A DNA stretch of 64,000 bases, taken from NCBI GenBank assembly GCA_918807975.1, contig OU964931.1:14332251-14396250 (forward strand). The letters are read 5' to 3'. The stretch comes from Aplidium turbinatum. Taxonomy: Eukaryota; Chordata; Ascidiacea; Aplousobranchia; Polyclinidae. Below are positions 35,901 through 46,033 of this stretch, piece by piece (the stretch's first letter is position 1; every line of letters starts with the position of its first letter). The translations under genes and the position numbers were made by a program. The notes under the pieces are model-generated. The model made no database searches. It was not told where the DNA came from and saw only the letters and a list, made by a program, of their open reading frames with translations.

Positions 35901-36158
35901 GTCACATTGAACAGGATCAGATGTGACGTTGGCTGTACTGGAGCTAATCTGTTTAGGTGGGGGTTGCATAATTCGCCGATATGTGTCTGCGGAGCGGTAG
36001 AACAAACAATGCAACACATACTCCACGAATGTTCCATCTTACGACCCCCAAGTGGAATCACTGGTATTCGACAACTGGACCCAACTACCGTATCTTGGCT
36101 GCACGAGGAGGCATTGCCAATCTAAGCTGCTACAAGTCAAACGAGAGAAGAGAAGAAG
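32955..36158 (+). mobile_element. Young, nearly intact LINE (jockey/CR1 group)
   Basis: A 12-bp duplication, ATTTCCTTTTTC, lies at 32943-32954 and 36159-36170, so the ends are exact. The element is 3204 bp, begins TTGGGGCTCAAGTTG and ends in an A/G-rich (GAGAAGAGAAGAAG) tail rather than poly-A. It inserted in the MULE transposase gene in the opposite orientation. It carries one long ORF. Confidence 0.93.
33018..36125 (+). CDS. LINE endonuclease-reverse transcriptase, intact ORF
   Basis: One uninterrupted frame of 1035 codons from MTTNRQVAKRKQSLSEAN. An apurinic-type endonuclease lies at residues about 50-250 (LLQLNVEGFSRAK, LLQETHC, YAGDFNCHSIQWGY, NPDLAFV). The reverse transcriptase lies at about 450-720 (LKTGKSQGPDKIPPELIK, YRPISLLCVPYKLLERLL, EEQAGFRRGRCTTDQV, VDLTAAYDTVWH, GVPQGSTLSPLLFNIYI, YGYADDLALLYA). 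A C-terminal cysteine/histidine motif follows (CVCGAVEQTMQHILHEC, about 1000). The frame is open upstream to 32886, but that part lies in the target MULE, so I start at the first ATG inside the element. No gag-like first ORF is visible. An intact ORF and perfect target duplication mean a recent insertion. Confidence 0.92.
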   Translation: MTTNRQVAKRKQSLSEANNMQMELQSPINSDPDQAPLLGRTSTNVVREGITLLQLNVEGFSRAKSTVLEHLIEPLQPTAILLQETHCVDVSRLKITGFQLASYTLSKIHGVATFVHSAANWSHVSSSDDSDSDIEWVATTIESVCVVNVYKSPQTRFLNDSIPNFSSPCMYAGDFNCHSIQWGYNITNSDGTVLEDWASLVEAQLLHDPKQPDSFRSARWGTTSNPDLAFVKLGGILPHRAVLEKFPRSQHRPSLILPSNPIRPVPTKYIPRWNFRKADWEKYTDLVEQQCNQIPEANTVGVDAAYKKFCQHLIKAAKLSIPRSCRRNFIPTWDNECQQKYDIFMSSEPGLTAAAAATDLTDCINRKKRDRWEESVAGIDFTHSSRKAWSTLNRLTGRTTKPKPCPITANSIAKQLLANGQYQGADKAHARAVKNEINQLWKVPSSSCFLSTSFNISELDAAIKHLKTGKSQGPDKIPPELIKHIGPLAREWLRQLMSFCLKKLLLPKIWRKANIIAIRKPNKPADNPKSYRPISLLCVPYKLLERLLLSRLEPIVDPKLPEEQAGFRRGRCTTDQVVKLTDDIESGFEAREKVGVVLVDLTAAYDTVWHRGLTMKLLQLIPDRHMVKFLVETISNRTFILHTNEGKPSRPRRLKNGVPQGSTLSPLLFNIYISDLPCTTSQQYGYADDLALLYAHRNWHEVERKLEIDLKLVADYLDKWRLKLNASKTTISAFHLNNRESQRQLSVSLKGNPLPYTANPTYLGVKLDRQLTYRPHIESLRAKVTSRNNLLRSLAGTGWGARASTLRTSALALVYSSAEYASAVWNRSRHTKKMDVCINDTLRIITGCLRPTPTAYLPTLAGIAPAHVRREEASYKLALHARLDPQHLLHSHSQTNGPVRPQRLSSRRPFHRYAIQLVDKNFSCMETWAQEWNELPHIPPQFSVMPALSIPPGADLSRKAWVTLNRIRCDVGCTGANLFRWGLHNSPICVCGAVEQTMQHILHECSILRPPSGITGIRQLDPTTVSWLHEEALPI

Positions 36159-36562
36159 ATTTCCTTTTTCGAGCTGGAGGTTTGTGGCCTGCCACAAGAC
36201 GTTCCATTGGGACTTCGTTATGTTTTTGCTCTTTCTTAAGAGCGTTGATGCAGCGAAGATCGACGGACGAAAGCAACCGACAGTTGATTGAAAACGTCTA
36301 TGCCACCCTTCAATGCTATTGTTGGTACGTTGCTCTCCACGCAAAGTGCGCTGATAAACATTCCAAAGTTCATTTGGGAACACAGCAGGTCTTCGATGCC
36401 CGTGGCGAGTTAGTCGACCAATCCAAGTGTCCTCAAAGTAATCAGCTACAGGTTGAATTCGGTGATCAAATTCTTCATCTATCACTATAGGGCTTGTAAT
36501 GCGTTCTCAACGTCTTGTTCTGGTACAAAAGCTAGTGCTGCCAGGCTCCGCGCAGTCATTGC

Positions 36563-38217
36563 CAGAGATGTACGTATGCGCCGCAAATTCTACGCCGCAT
36601 ACATGCGGCGTAGACTTTTTGTTTTCGCTAACGCTTGCGGCCACATTTTTTTGGATAGTTTGCGCTTGAGGATGCGCCGTAAAGTTTTCGCGGTTTTTTA
36701 GCGCATAGCGTCAACGCATACTTTTTAATGTCTTAGTTGTTGTTTGCAATTTATTTTTTTTGTCAAACTGCGAAATGTTGACGTCTTGCAATTGCCCATT
36801 GTTCTAGTGTTGTGTCACAGTGTCATCTATTGTTCAGTCAGCTGGAGTTTGTTTGTATATCGCACTACTGCCTTTGACGCTAGAGTCCCACGTAGAGACT
36901 GAAGTCTTGCAGAAAAAAAGAAAGAATTAGTTAAAACAACTTAGGCCTACTGCGAAATTACGGGTCAGAACAGGAATGTAATGTAAGCAAGCAAGTAGGT
37001 AGGTTGGTAATGTCGCTCCATGTAAAATGTAAACAATGACTTGGCTTCGTAGTGTGAATTTTTTTTAGTCAAGCAGTGTTGAAGGCGTTTGTAAGCAATT
37101 GTGAGCACTTTAATTTATATTAGTTAAGTCTTGCATTTTGGGGCAAATCAGAAACTTCTCAGGCAATGAGCAGTGCAGCCTATGTATCTAAACAAACTCA
37201 AATATTTGGTCTCCGACCGTGATTGCTTGCATGATGTTGTACTCTGTATGTTATATGTAGTACATTACTTTGCCTTTGCCGGTCATTCTTGTTGTAGGCT
37301 ATGTAGCGTAGTAATGTGTAGGCCTACATACAGTAGGCTATCAAGCTAAGGTAATTTTTACTTGACAATTTATACATTCTGTTGCGTAAGTATGTAATTA
37401 TAGCCTATATGTTTTGTAACTTGATGAGCAGTTTAGCAAAACATGCATCCAGGGGCCAATTGTGAGAGGCTTTTGAGTAGCCTATACTGCTAATAACACT
37501 AGTAATGCTAACTATCCCTGAATGCTAATAACAAAGAGTTGTGCAGTTCAGAATCTAAACTTGCTTGTGTCTGGCAGTTTTGTCTTCCATTAACCCACTT
37601 TTTAAAAATCTTATCAAAAAAAAAGCATAGAGCTTACTGAGAGAATTATGGCATTACAAGCAACATTAGTCTTATTCAAACGGAATCATTTTAAAAATAG
37701 TGTTTTTTATAATGGATTTTTAGGGAGCGACAGTTAGTATATTACTAGGAGCGACAGTTAGTATAATACTAGAATTTTCTTGATAGGCATATGGTACAGT
37801 TTCTTACACTACACTATTGTATTCAGGGAATAACTTACGGTAATACTAATCTCCAAGTGAAATGGAGCATGATAATACAAATCCATGGCCCTACAATCAT
37901 GGAAAAGTATTTTAAGCTCTCTTCTTCGAAAGGCAAAAACTTATATTTTCAATGCCAGATGTGCCTTTTAGCCAAAAAGATAATTTATTGTAACGAGAAA
38001 TCGCGAAGTGGCTTGAAAAGTGTGTTGTTTCAAGTGGTTTATACCGTGTGAATGTTTGACACCTAGCAAACAAAATGAGTTTGCGCTAGAGTATGCGCTA
38101 ACGCTGACGCCGCCAACTTTTTTTACAAGTTGCGTTAACGCATGCGGCGTATAGTTTTTCGAACGTTTGCGGTTGCGCTGACGGCGTCAATATTTTTTGT
38201 ATGCGCGTACATCACTG
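36563..38217. mobile_element. Non-autonomous hAT-type element, CG-rich termini
   Basis: The ends are CAGAGATGTACGTATGCG on the left and, read inward, CAGTGATGTACGCGCATAC on the right. An exact 8-bp duplication, GTCATTGC, lies at 36555-36562 and 38218-38225. Both terminal regions are packed with GCGTNNGCG and ACGCCG-type motifs in an otherwise AT-rich interior. No transposase frame is visible. It interrupts the MULE transposase. A truncated copy lies at 20801-20934. Confidence 0.92.
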
Positions 38218-39456
38218 GTCATTGCAAACTTTCCATCATCTTTTTTATACGCTGCTACCAATCCAAATTGCTGTATTTTACGCCAAACACATTGCTGTAA
38301 ATGGAAAAAGCAGCCCGTCAGTGAAGTTGCGGGAAAATTGTCTTGAATGGCATTGATTGCAGCCTTCTCAAAGTCTGTCATCCAGGACATTGGATTTATT
38401 TGAGGTCGAAGGTTTTTTAAAGCCTGCAAAAGTCGACAATAGGTTTGAGCAGCTTTGTTCGGAAGAAGAGCATAGACAAGAGGTACAATTGTGCCTAATT
38501 CAATAGCATGGATGGTATATAGCTGTTGAAAGAGATGGCTTGGAGCTGTGCTAAACGTTCCATCAGAGAAATAGCTTTGACTCTGAGAGAGAAGTTCAAG
38601 GTTACGCTGGGTACTGAAGAAGCATATGCGATCATTTCCAGGCCCAGAATCATAAAGCAGAAACACAGTACCATCATCCAATTTCTTGAATTCTAATGAA
38701 ATTACCAGTTCTTCATCATTTGACGGCTCCACAGGAATATTTTGTACTTGCCTTCTGGCTCGCTGAATGCTGCGTTTCAAAACACGTTCCTCAGGAATTT
38801 GAGCTGCTGCATTTGGATGCAAATCTGCTGTTGCCGCCGTAATGATTTGCTGAGTTATAGCGTAAGACGTTGCTGCTTGCAACTTAACCTGGGCACAAAC
38901 GTCCAAAACCTGCTTACGCTGACCATTTGGAGCGTGGTTATGTTCTCCAACAAATTTCACTGCCTTTTCATTGCAGACATGCATTCTTGCTTTGCACTTA
39001 TTTTCCTTCCAATACTCTTCACACAACCAGAAGCTTAACCTCTCACCAAGCTTGCTATCCCTGTCGTGATTATAGCAGTAGCCGCCATGGCATGCTTTAT
39101 TCCTTCCTCTTTCCGTTTTCGTGAAAGAAACATCCATACTACTCCTTGTTCGACTTCTGACTAACTTCAGCATTGCAAAACGATGGACTTTTGAGTACAG
39201 TACGAGCTCGCACTCTTATCACATCACAATAAGATTAATTAATTTCAATTATTGACTTTTCCAATCAAGCGGATTAATTATCGTCAACTTTGAACTGCCG
39301 GCTTTCAATTGTCGGCTTTCAATTGACCGCTTGGAATTGTCGTCTTTGAATTATCGGCTTTCAATCGACCGCTTTGAATTGTTATCTTTGAATTATCGGC
39401 TTTGAATTTACCACTTTGAATTATCGTCTTTGAATAGACGCATAACCGTAATATTT

Positions 39457-40700
39457 ATATTGAAAATCAGTCTACTACAGTTTTAGAATTGTCTCTTCAT
39501 CTTGTAAATTTGTAGAACAACTAACTTATAGTTTGGTCAATTCAATTTAATTTTCTGAGTCATGAAAAATGATGATGTTAAGCCTGTATTTTAAAATAAT
39601 AAATATGAATTGCCACTTCTTGAAATAATGCGTATTTTTGTACTGTGACGAACAAAACGTTATCAAAGCGACGTCGCAAAAAGCTTATCCCTACAATAAA
39701 TAGTGACACCGTTATAAGAATTATGTTTGCTTTTAGCCTACATGAAGCATGACAAGACTGTTGCACTTTTAAGATAAAAAATTCTTTAAAAACAGCTGGA
39801 TATATTTATTCGCAATGATTAAACAAAAACAATTTTGAAACGGAAACGTTTCATAAAGTAAATTTGTCTCCTTTCGTGAAGGGTAGGACAGTGCTTTAAA
39901 AATAGCAGGCTACGTCAGACAAATTTTAAATGCCGTGTCATGCACCAACCTATCCTGACACGTCCGTCGCTCTGTGCAGCTAACAACATTTTTCTTTGAT
40001 GTTTGCTAAAAAGAAAAAAAGAATGGCTTGCTTAAATTGAACATAAAAAGCGCAAAAGGAACACTTCGACCATAGACATTCCGGGAAAGTTGTCAACTTG
40101 CAACATCAAGTGATGTTCTAACGAAGCTTGTGTTGTGACAGGACAATAATTTTTATGTTGTTATTAATTTGCAGCCCAAGACAATCCGCACACTGCCAAT
40201 TATTACAATTTAGAAATTGGCAAGGACAGTTATGGCACATCTGATGACCAATGAGGCTAAAGAAAAATAACAGAAACTCACGACCAGGGCTGTGTTAACC
40301 GCCCCCCATGCCCCCAGTCAAGGGGGTCACGGTTGTTTAGGGGCTCACTGATTTTAGTCTTTTTTATGTTTATTTAGCCTACTATTTAAAAAAGAAAAAA
40401 GCTGCCACAAAAGCTCGATAAACCAATAGCTTAAATCATGGAAGGCCGTATTTATTGCTTCCCAAACTCCCGGCTGGGGGCCCACCTCCGCCTAGGGGCT
40501 CACGCATATTTAGTTCGTGCAGCGTTTTTTTTTTTGCGAATTTAGAATCTCTTGCCCTTTTTTCCTAAATTTAAACAAAGCGACCGACAGCAGATACAAT
40601 AACAAACTTGTTTTTTTCTTTTCAGGTGGCACTATACACTACAGCTTAGTTAATTTTGCTTTTAATCTATCGTTTATAACAGTGCTTAGCATTCAATATT
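39457..40700. other. Intergenic region upstream of the mucin-like gene
   Basis: This is mostly AT-rich sequence. Around 40288-40350 and 40440-40505 are C/G-rich blocks (CCGCCCCCCATGCCCCC and GGCTGGGGGCCCACC) that resemble decayed hAT termini, but no second end or duplication was found. The promoter of the gene starting at 40701 should be in the right part. I see no certain TATA element. Confidence 0.35.
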
Positions 40701-43023
40701 ATGAATAGTTTATTTTTAACTGCACTTTTGTCCTTGTTCGCTGTGGTTTGCCAAGGTAAGTGAAATGTTTCAGTTTTGTTTGTTGATTAAAGACAACTTT
40801 TTATGTTTGTTGTGGCCAAGATCAAATCGAACTGTAATACAGTAGAATTCGCCTATAGTGACTTTGGCTATAATGACACTTCGCCTATAGTGACACCTGT
40901 TGCAAAGTCCCGTTTGCATACGCAACAGTTGAGTAGAATTCGGCTATAGTGATACTTCGGTTATGGTGACACTTTTTCCGCGGTCCCTTCAGGTGTCACT
41001 ATAGGCGAATTCTACTGTAATTAAAAAATACAATAACAAGTTATCTAACTGTAGCCTAACTGAACTGAACTTTCACATACTTTTCTGTAAATTTAATACT
41101 GGTAAGGTCTGCTTAGAAGCTGTTACTGGTTGAGAAATATTTTTAAACAAAGGATGTTACCGTTTTCCCCACACTTTGCATTATTTTTACGCTTGCAACA
41201 ACTTTCAAGCTACAACTACTGCAAACATTATACGAGCCTTTGTTCTATTCAGGCTGCCACAACCCAGGTGATGGTTCGCTTGGAGAAAGACATCTTTTTG
41301 GGAATAGCCAATACATACAACGTGATGTGGCAAAGTTATTGGAAGGTCATGGCTTGCCCAGCGTCTTGCAGTCATGTGTCACATCCAACGTAAGAAGATT
41401 TGATTTTTCATCCGCATGCAAAGTTGTTATTTTTGCATCGCTTCAACGTCGTTAGACGTTCAAACGATGTATAAATGGCGACTTTTCTGACTGGGCAAGT
41501 GCCAACAGAGAAAGGTGTATTTCGTACAACATCGTACAGGTTTACTGTTATATAACATTTAATTATGTTAGGGCAACCAACCATAGGTTAACAAACCTTG
41601 GCATGTACTGTAATACAACTACATTTCCAATTAACTTGTTAATTACAGAACAAATAGCCTACTTGTAAATTGAACTTTTTAATTTTATGCAACAACTAAA
41701 GCAAGTGTGGTCGTTGAGATTATATTATTTCCAATTTATTTCATCTTTAGGGAGAACGAAAGAAACTTGAGAATGTTTTCTCTATTTTGTGTCATAAATT
41801 ACGCCCCGACAATAGATCAGATAAGAAATCCACAACACCACACCTCAACGATTACTTTCTCAAAGGTTGCTTTTAGATCTGATGAAATAGTTTAAAATTA
41901 CATCGAAAGTATGCTATGCTCTTTTTAAACTTAATTTTTTTGTGATTACGTAAGTTTTTTTAATAATTTTAATTTGGTTGTTTACTTATTTTTTAGATTA
42001 AAACTATCACAGAAAGAAGAAAGCCAGCTACCTCATACAGAACCACAAGAAGACATTCGTATCTTGACAAGGACCATGATTTTCTTGATATCCGAACAAG
42101 CTGTTTGGAATACAGAGAAGTCTGCATTTACGTGTTGGTAAGAATTGCAACCTACATGTAGGAAATTTAGCATCATTAGCATCTTTGTAATGTATTTTTT
42201 GGCTGTAAAATTAAAAATTATTGATAACCTTAGTTTGGGTTTCTACTTAAAATTCTGTAGGCTATTGGCTATAGACATAGCCTACGGATTTGAATTACAT
42301 AATTTTATTTAGCTATACAAATAAATAAATAAATGCAATAAAATTCAACAACCTTTTTAGGTTGTAGATCAGTTTGCGATTAAATTAAAAGCTTGTTTTG
42401 CATTCAACTTAACGTTTGCTATCCTTTTCAGCACTGCGCAAGGTGGTATGGCTTTGATATACCACAACTGCACTTCTTGGTACAACCACCAACTACAACG
42501 ACACCACCCCCTACAACAACAACTACGACACCTCCCCCAACAACAACAACTACAACGACACTTCCTCCAACTACAACCACCCCTCCACCAACAACAACAA
42601 CTACAACCACCCTTCCACCAACAACAACTACAACCACCCCTCCACCAACAACTACAACAACACTACTCCCACCAACAACAACACCTCTCCCAGCAACAAC
42701 ATTACAAACAACGTCGAATTCCACCACGGAAAATCCTTTGGGAAGTTGGTCAGAGTCTTCTCGAAACGGCGTTTCGTGCCTGGAATGCTCTGGACTCTTT
42801 TGCCTACTTTTGCCAAGCGACATTCTGTAAGTTTTACTTTGAATATTGCACAGGGATAATATTGCAGCATAAACTTGCTGTAGCAATTAGCACACCGTTG
42901 CTGAAACATGTAGCTTGTCAATATACCATACTTTCTTTTCATGAAAAACTAATTCTAAACCATATTTTTTTGTTATGTTGCAGATGCGAAATACATGAAT
43001 TAAATGTGACAATCACGGCCTAA
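40701..43023 (+). CDS. Secreted Thr/Pro-rich mucin-like protein
   Basis: The exons are 40701-40755, 41253-41389, 41997-42137, 42432-42826 and 42984-43023, all with GT/AG junctions and matching phases, giving 255 residues. Exon 1 is a signal peptide, MNSLFLTALLSLFAVVCQG. Exons 2-3 encode a small cysteine-bearing region (GCHNPGDGS, LEGHGLPSVLQSCVTSN, TSCLEYREVCIYVLHC). Exon 4 is dominated by about 75 residues of PPPTTTTTT-type repeats, expected to be densely O-glycosylated, followed by a Cys-containing tail (VSCLECSGLFC). The last exon ends LNVTITA. An AATAAA signal follows at about 43190. It looks like a small secreted or surface mucin; I recognise no named family. Repeat length is probably variable between individuals. 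Intron 1 holds a TA-flanked MITE. Confidence 0.75.
40840..41017. mobile_element. 178-bp TA-flanked MITE
   Basis: Its TIRs are CAGTAGAATTCGCCTATAG and inverse, with TA at 40838-40839 and 41018-41019. Internal partial copies of the GAATTCG-CTATAGTGAC unit occur in direct and inverted orientation. This is a Tc1/mariner-pogo-type non-autonomous element lying in intron 1 of the mucin-like gene. Confidence 0.88.
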
Positions 43024-43194
43024 AGTGAAATTCACAATTTTTCATCTTCTGTTATCGCGACGTGCATTGCGCAGCTTCACCATGGAAAGGGCTCCCCAAA
43101 AACCTCATGAGCAACTGTGAAACGGGATTCTACCTGAGGATGGGTTTCTTTTGTGTCCTGTTTTCCTTTTCTATCCTAGGCTACTATGACGAAT

Positions 43195-44144
43195 AAATGC
43201 ACATCCACATCGCTATTTGAAATGGCAAAAATTGTTTTGACATTCAAACCCAAACACTGCCTACTGCGCTTGTTTAATATTTATGTATTTTTGTTACTTT
43301 TATTGTTGTTTGTTTCGGGTATGGTTTTGCTACCTACTGTTCACTTGGCGTAGCTTACAGGTAAATCGCTTATTGTGTCTTGCGTTATTTTTATTGTTCT
43401 GGCCACGTTAATAACGAAAATCAATATGATTTGATTGCGACTTATTAATTATCTTTTTTATTTATGTCTACTCTTTTTATTCACTGCTGAAAACGCGCAA
43501 CCTATGCTGCCAGCAGTTAAAAAAAATGTGACTGAGAATGCGCATGCAAGAAAGCTTAACAAAAACTGAAAAAAATTGTAAGCTTAAGCTTTTACATTTT
43601 TTTCGATGAGAAGGAGCGTGATCAAGTGCTCCCTGGACTCTATAGACTACCGTAGCCTACTGGCAGAAAGAAATTTTTGTTACCGAAGAAGGCAAAACTC
43701 TTTGTAAACTTAATTTGAAACAGATTTGAAAGATTTTTCTACAAAAACATGTAAATTTGGTAAAGTATTTCGTTTGCAATTGACAACAAAACAAAATTGT
43801 CCTTTTTTGAAAAGAAACGAAATAAAAACAAAGAAATCTAATGTTACGGTACTCCATGAGATTTTCATCAGACTTTTTCAGCTTTACTTTTTGCTAAGAA
43901 AAATTGTTGAGAAAATATATCCGTAGAATTGTTGATAAAAAGTTGAATGATGACCCCGATAACAGCAGACCGCTGCTGGCCGTAACGATTACTTCAATGA
44001 CGAGAGATAGCTTAGGAATCTCCACTTTTTTTTATTTTCGTGAGTTCGGATATGGATAGAAAATGGGAATCGACTCTCGACTGAAAACGACTTGACTGAG
44101 AGTTGAATAATAATCAACTTGTAGCGGACGTCGTATAGATTTGA
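43195..44144. other. Intergenic, no feature recognised
   Basis: AT-rich sequence downstream of the mucin-like gene. Open frames at 43657-43926 on both strands overlap each other and lack any family signature. Only short palindromes (for example AAGCTTAAGCTT near 43582) are seen. Confidence 0.4.
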
Positions 44145-44152
44145 CTATCCGC

Positions 44153-44636
44153 CATGGCGATCTATAGCCTACTACTGGCCTTCCCAACGTGGCAACAGCC
44201 AAATAATGTGAGGGCCTATTAAGTTTTGGCAACTAACAGGTATTAGGCGTAAAAAAGGCGTCTTTGCATGAATTATTACTAACAAACAAATACTTCTGGA
44301 TTAGAAAACAATTTTTTTTACATACTGAGTGGTTTGAAAGTTGGGTCACTCTTGATTTCGTGTACCTTGATTCTGTTGATGTCTTGACTCTCATGGTATT
44401 CTTAGCATGTAGCTATTGTCCTGCTTTCTTGCCACTTATTTAATAATATTACATCTTAATTACGTTTTGGCACTGTATTTACAATTTTTAGGCTAATAAA
44501 CATTACTTGACCAATAAAAATTGCTGATTATAAAATGTGTAACACTTATCTCAGTTGGTAAATTGAATTTTCGCATAAGCCCCCACATTATTTGGCTGTT
44601 GCCACGTTGGGAAGGCCAGTAGTATAGATCGCCATG
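44153..44636. mobile_element. 484-bp MITE with 8-bp target duplication
   Basis: Terminal inverted repeats of about 60 bp begin CATGGCGATCTATA and continue CTACTGGCCTTCCCAACG. An exact duplication, CTATCCGC, lies at 44145-44152 and 44637-44644. It has no coding content. The 8-bp duplication suggests hAT or another 8-bp superfamily; the CATGG terminus is not the usual hAT CAG. Confidence 0.88.
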
Positions 44637-44699
44637 CTATCCGCCCATACCTAGCTGTGAATAAGTATCCTAAGCTACAGCGACATTGCGAGCGCGGTA

Positions 44700-44740
44700 G
44701 TGCGGCGGGAATAAAGAGAGAGAGAGAGCGACAGAGATGT
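44700..44740. repeat. GA-rich microsatellite
   Basis: A short AGAGAGAGAG run with flanking purines near 44713-44740. Simple repeat. Confidence 0.6.
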
Positions 44741-44963
44741 TTGTTTATTTGCCTTTCTGATACGAGTCGAGAAAAAGAAACACAATTGCATAAAAATCAA
44801 AATATAGCAATAGAAAGGTCTGGTAGCACCGAACAACCTTGCGGTTAACCAGTCAAGGTGCTGCCTGACATCAGGCATCGTGCATTGCAGCATCAGACAT
44901 TACAAATTTTACATTAGCTGAATTAATAAACAGCATGATTGAACAGTAGCTTCGAAATAGATA

Positions 44964-45278
44964 GCCCGATAGCTCAATTGATTAGCGCGTCACTTCTGGA
45001 ACGAAGAAGCTTCAAGATCAAGCGGCGCTGGTTCGACTCTCGGGGTGTGCGCTTGAGCAACGCACGTTAAGGACTGCTCTCCATTCAGCGGCATCTAATG
45101 GATGGAATAGTTCCCCGGCAACAAGACTTCAATAATCGGAAACTTCACTCTGTCAATCTCGGTGACCGGGCCTGCGTCAGTGATTCAAAGCCTCTACAAG
45201 TATGCGAAACTGCCAGGATTAAGCTCTGCAAGAAGCTTTCCCAGTCCGAGGATAAAGATTCAATCAATCAATCAAATC
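44964..45278 (+). mobile_element. tRNA-derived SINE, full-length copy
   Basis: The head GCCCGATAGCTCAATTGATT (box A) and GGTTCGACTCTCGGGG (box B) derive from a tRNA and form the internal polymerase III promoter. A body of about 220 bp unrelated to tRNA follows, then a (TCAA)n tail. A short duplication, TCGAAAT, flanks it (about 44952 and 45276). A second full copy is at 30391-30690 minus and a fragment at 17936-18040 minus, so the three copies define one family. Confidence 0.9.
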
Positions 45279-45399
45279 GAAATGAAACATATGAGGTTTT
45301 GTAGGAAATTGAATCAAGACCAGCTAGGAAAACATGAGCATATATAATGAATCATATCGCCCATATCGGGTAAGAACACAAATACGAGGTTACATGTAG

Positions 45400-45467
45400 A
45401 TAAAATAATTTAACTAAACAAATAAAATAATTTAACTAAACAAATAAAATAATTTAACTAAACAAAA
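45400..45467. repeat. Three-copy AT-rich tandem repeat
   Basis: About three copies of a 22-bp unit containing AAAATAATTTAACTAAAC, immediately left of the BEL/Pao element. A small satellite-like tandem array. Confidence 0.8.
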
Positions 45468-45491
45468 CCGAGAACAATGTCTATAGCCTAC

Positions 45492-46033
45492 TGGTCACAG
45501 CGGTAAACCATAATCTCTTCGTGGGAAAATTGTAACATAAGATTCCCAAATCCGTTCGTCTGCATGTAATGACCGAAAAATAGACACTCTTTTGAAACGT
45601 CTATTCAAAAGTGTATTCCTGTAAAATTAGCCCGCGGCTATCGAAAATGGGACGCAACACCGTACGCCTCTAAAACTGTCACTACAGAACAGATTACTTG
45701 GTTAAAAGACGGAAAATTTGTCCAGCTAGCAAGCACCAAGCAAACAGTTAAACTTGCGACTGACTTCCAACAAACAATTTTACGAATGACTAGAATAATT
45801 TGCGATATCTCAAATGCACGTAGACAGTAACTGTGACGCAATAATGAAAGACAATTATGAAGTCATTCAAACAGGTGTTCAAGCGGCTAATGCAATATTT
45901 CATCAGGTCTTACGACCGATGGTGCAATATTTGGACATTTTCTAGCAATTTCCATGACGTAAGATGCCAGCTAGGTTAAGTAGACCATAACGGTTTTATA
46001 TGACGTTTCATTTGGTGAAAATTGTCGGGAACA
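45492..46033 (-). repeat. BEL/Pao LTR, left copy
   Basis: 542-bp long terminal repeat with TG...CA ends. Given the minus-strand orientation of the coding region, it is the 3' LTR. Nearly identical to the copy at 50055-50596. Confidence 0.93.

Larger units (their letters stand above)
32842..39173 (-). pseudogene. MULE transposase with FLYWCH zinc finger, interrupted
   Basis: The first block (39173-38218) starts MLKLVRSRTRSSMDVSF. It has a FLYWCH-type finger (CHGGYCYNHD, KCKARMHVC, GEHNHAP) and the transposase region with SDGTFSTAPSHLFQQLYTIH (first Asp) and WMTDFEKAAINAI (second Asp). After the hAT insertion the frame resumes at 36554 (AMTARSLAALAF). The third acidic residue is in IEGWHRRF near 36380. 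The C-terminus past the LINE reads RKRKYEQLNERIFRIVQQYD and ends at the stop 32842-32844. Apart from the two insertions I see about two frameshifts, near 36490 and near 36250. DDE transposases of this type cut and paste DNA with 9-bp staggered joining. Confidence 0.85.
32549..39447 (-). mobile_element. Mutator-like element (MULE) with nested insertions
   Basis: A 9-bp duplication, GTAATATTT, flanks the element at 32540-32548 and 39448-39456, which is diagnostic of MULEs. The terminal regions (32549-32735 and 39285-39447) are inverted relative to each other. Each consists of about ten tandem units of roughly 16 bp containing ATTCAAAGCCG. The element encodes a FLYWCH/MULE transposase on the minus strand, interrupted by a LINE (32955-36158) and a hAT-type element (36563-38217). 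Without these it would be about 2.0 kb. Confidence 0.93.

Noticed and set aside
42448-43023. Gln/Pro-rich frame overlapping the mucin exon
   Set aside because: It is a shifted reading of the ACA/CCA repeat. The Thr/Pro frame connects in phase to a signal-peptide exon and a terminal exon; this one does not.
44964-45060. tRNA gene
   Set aside because: A and B boxes are present, but the arms do not form a proper cloverleaf and the same head occurs with the same tail at 30391-30690, so it is the head of a SINE.
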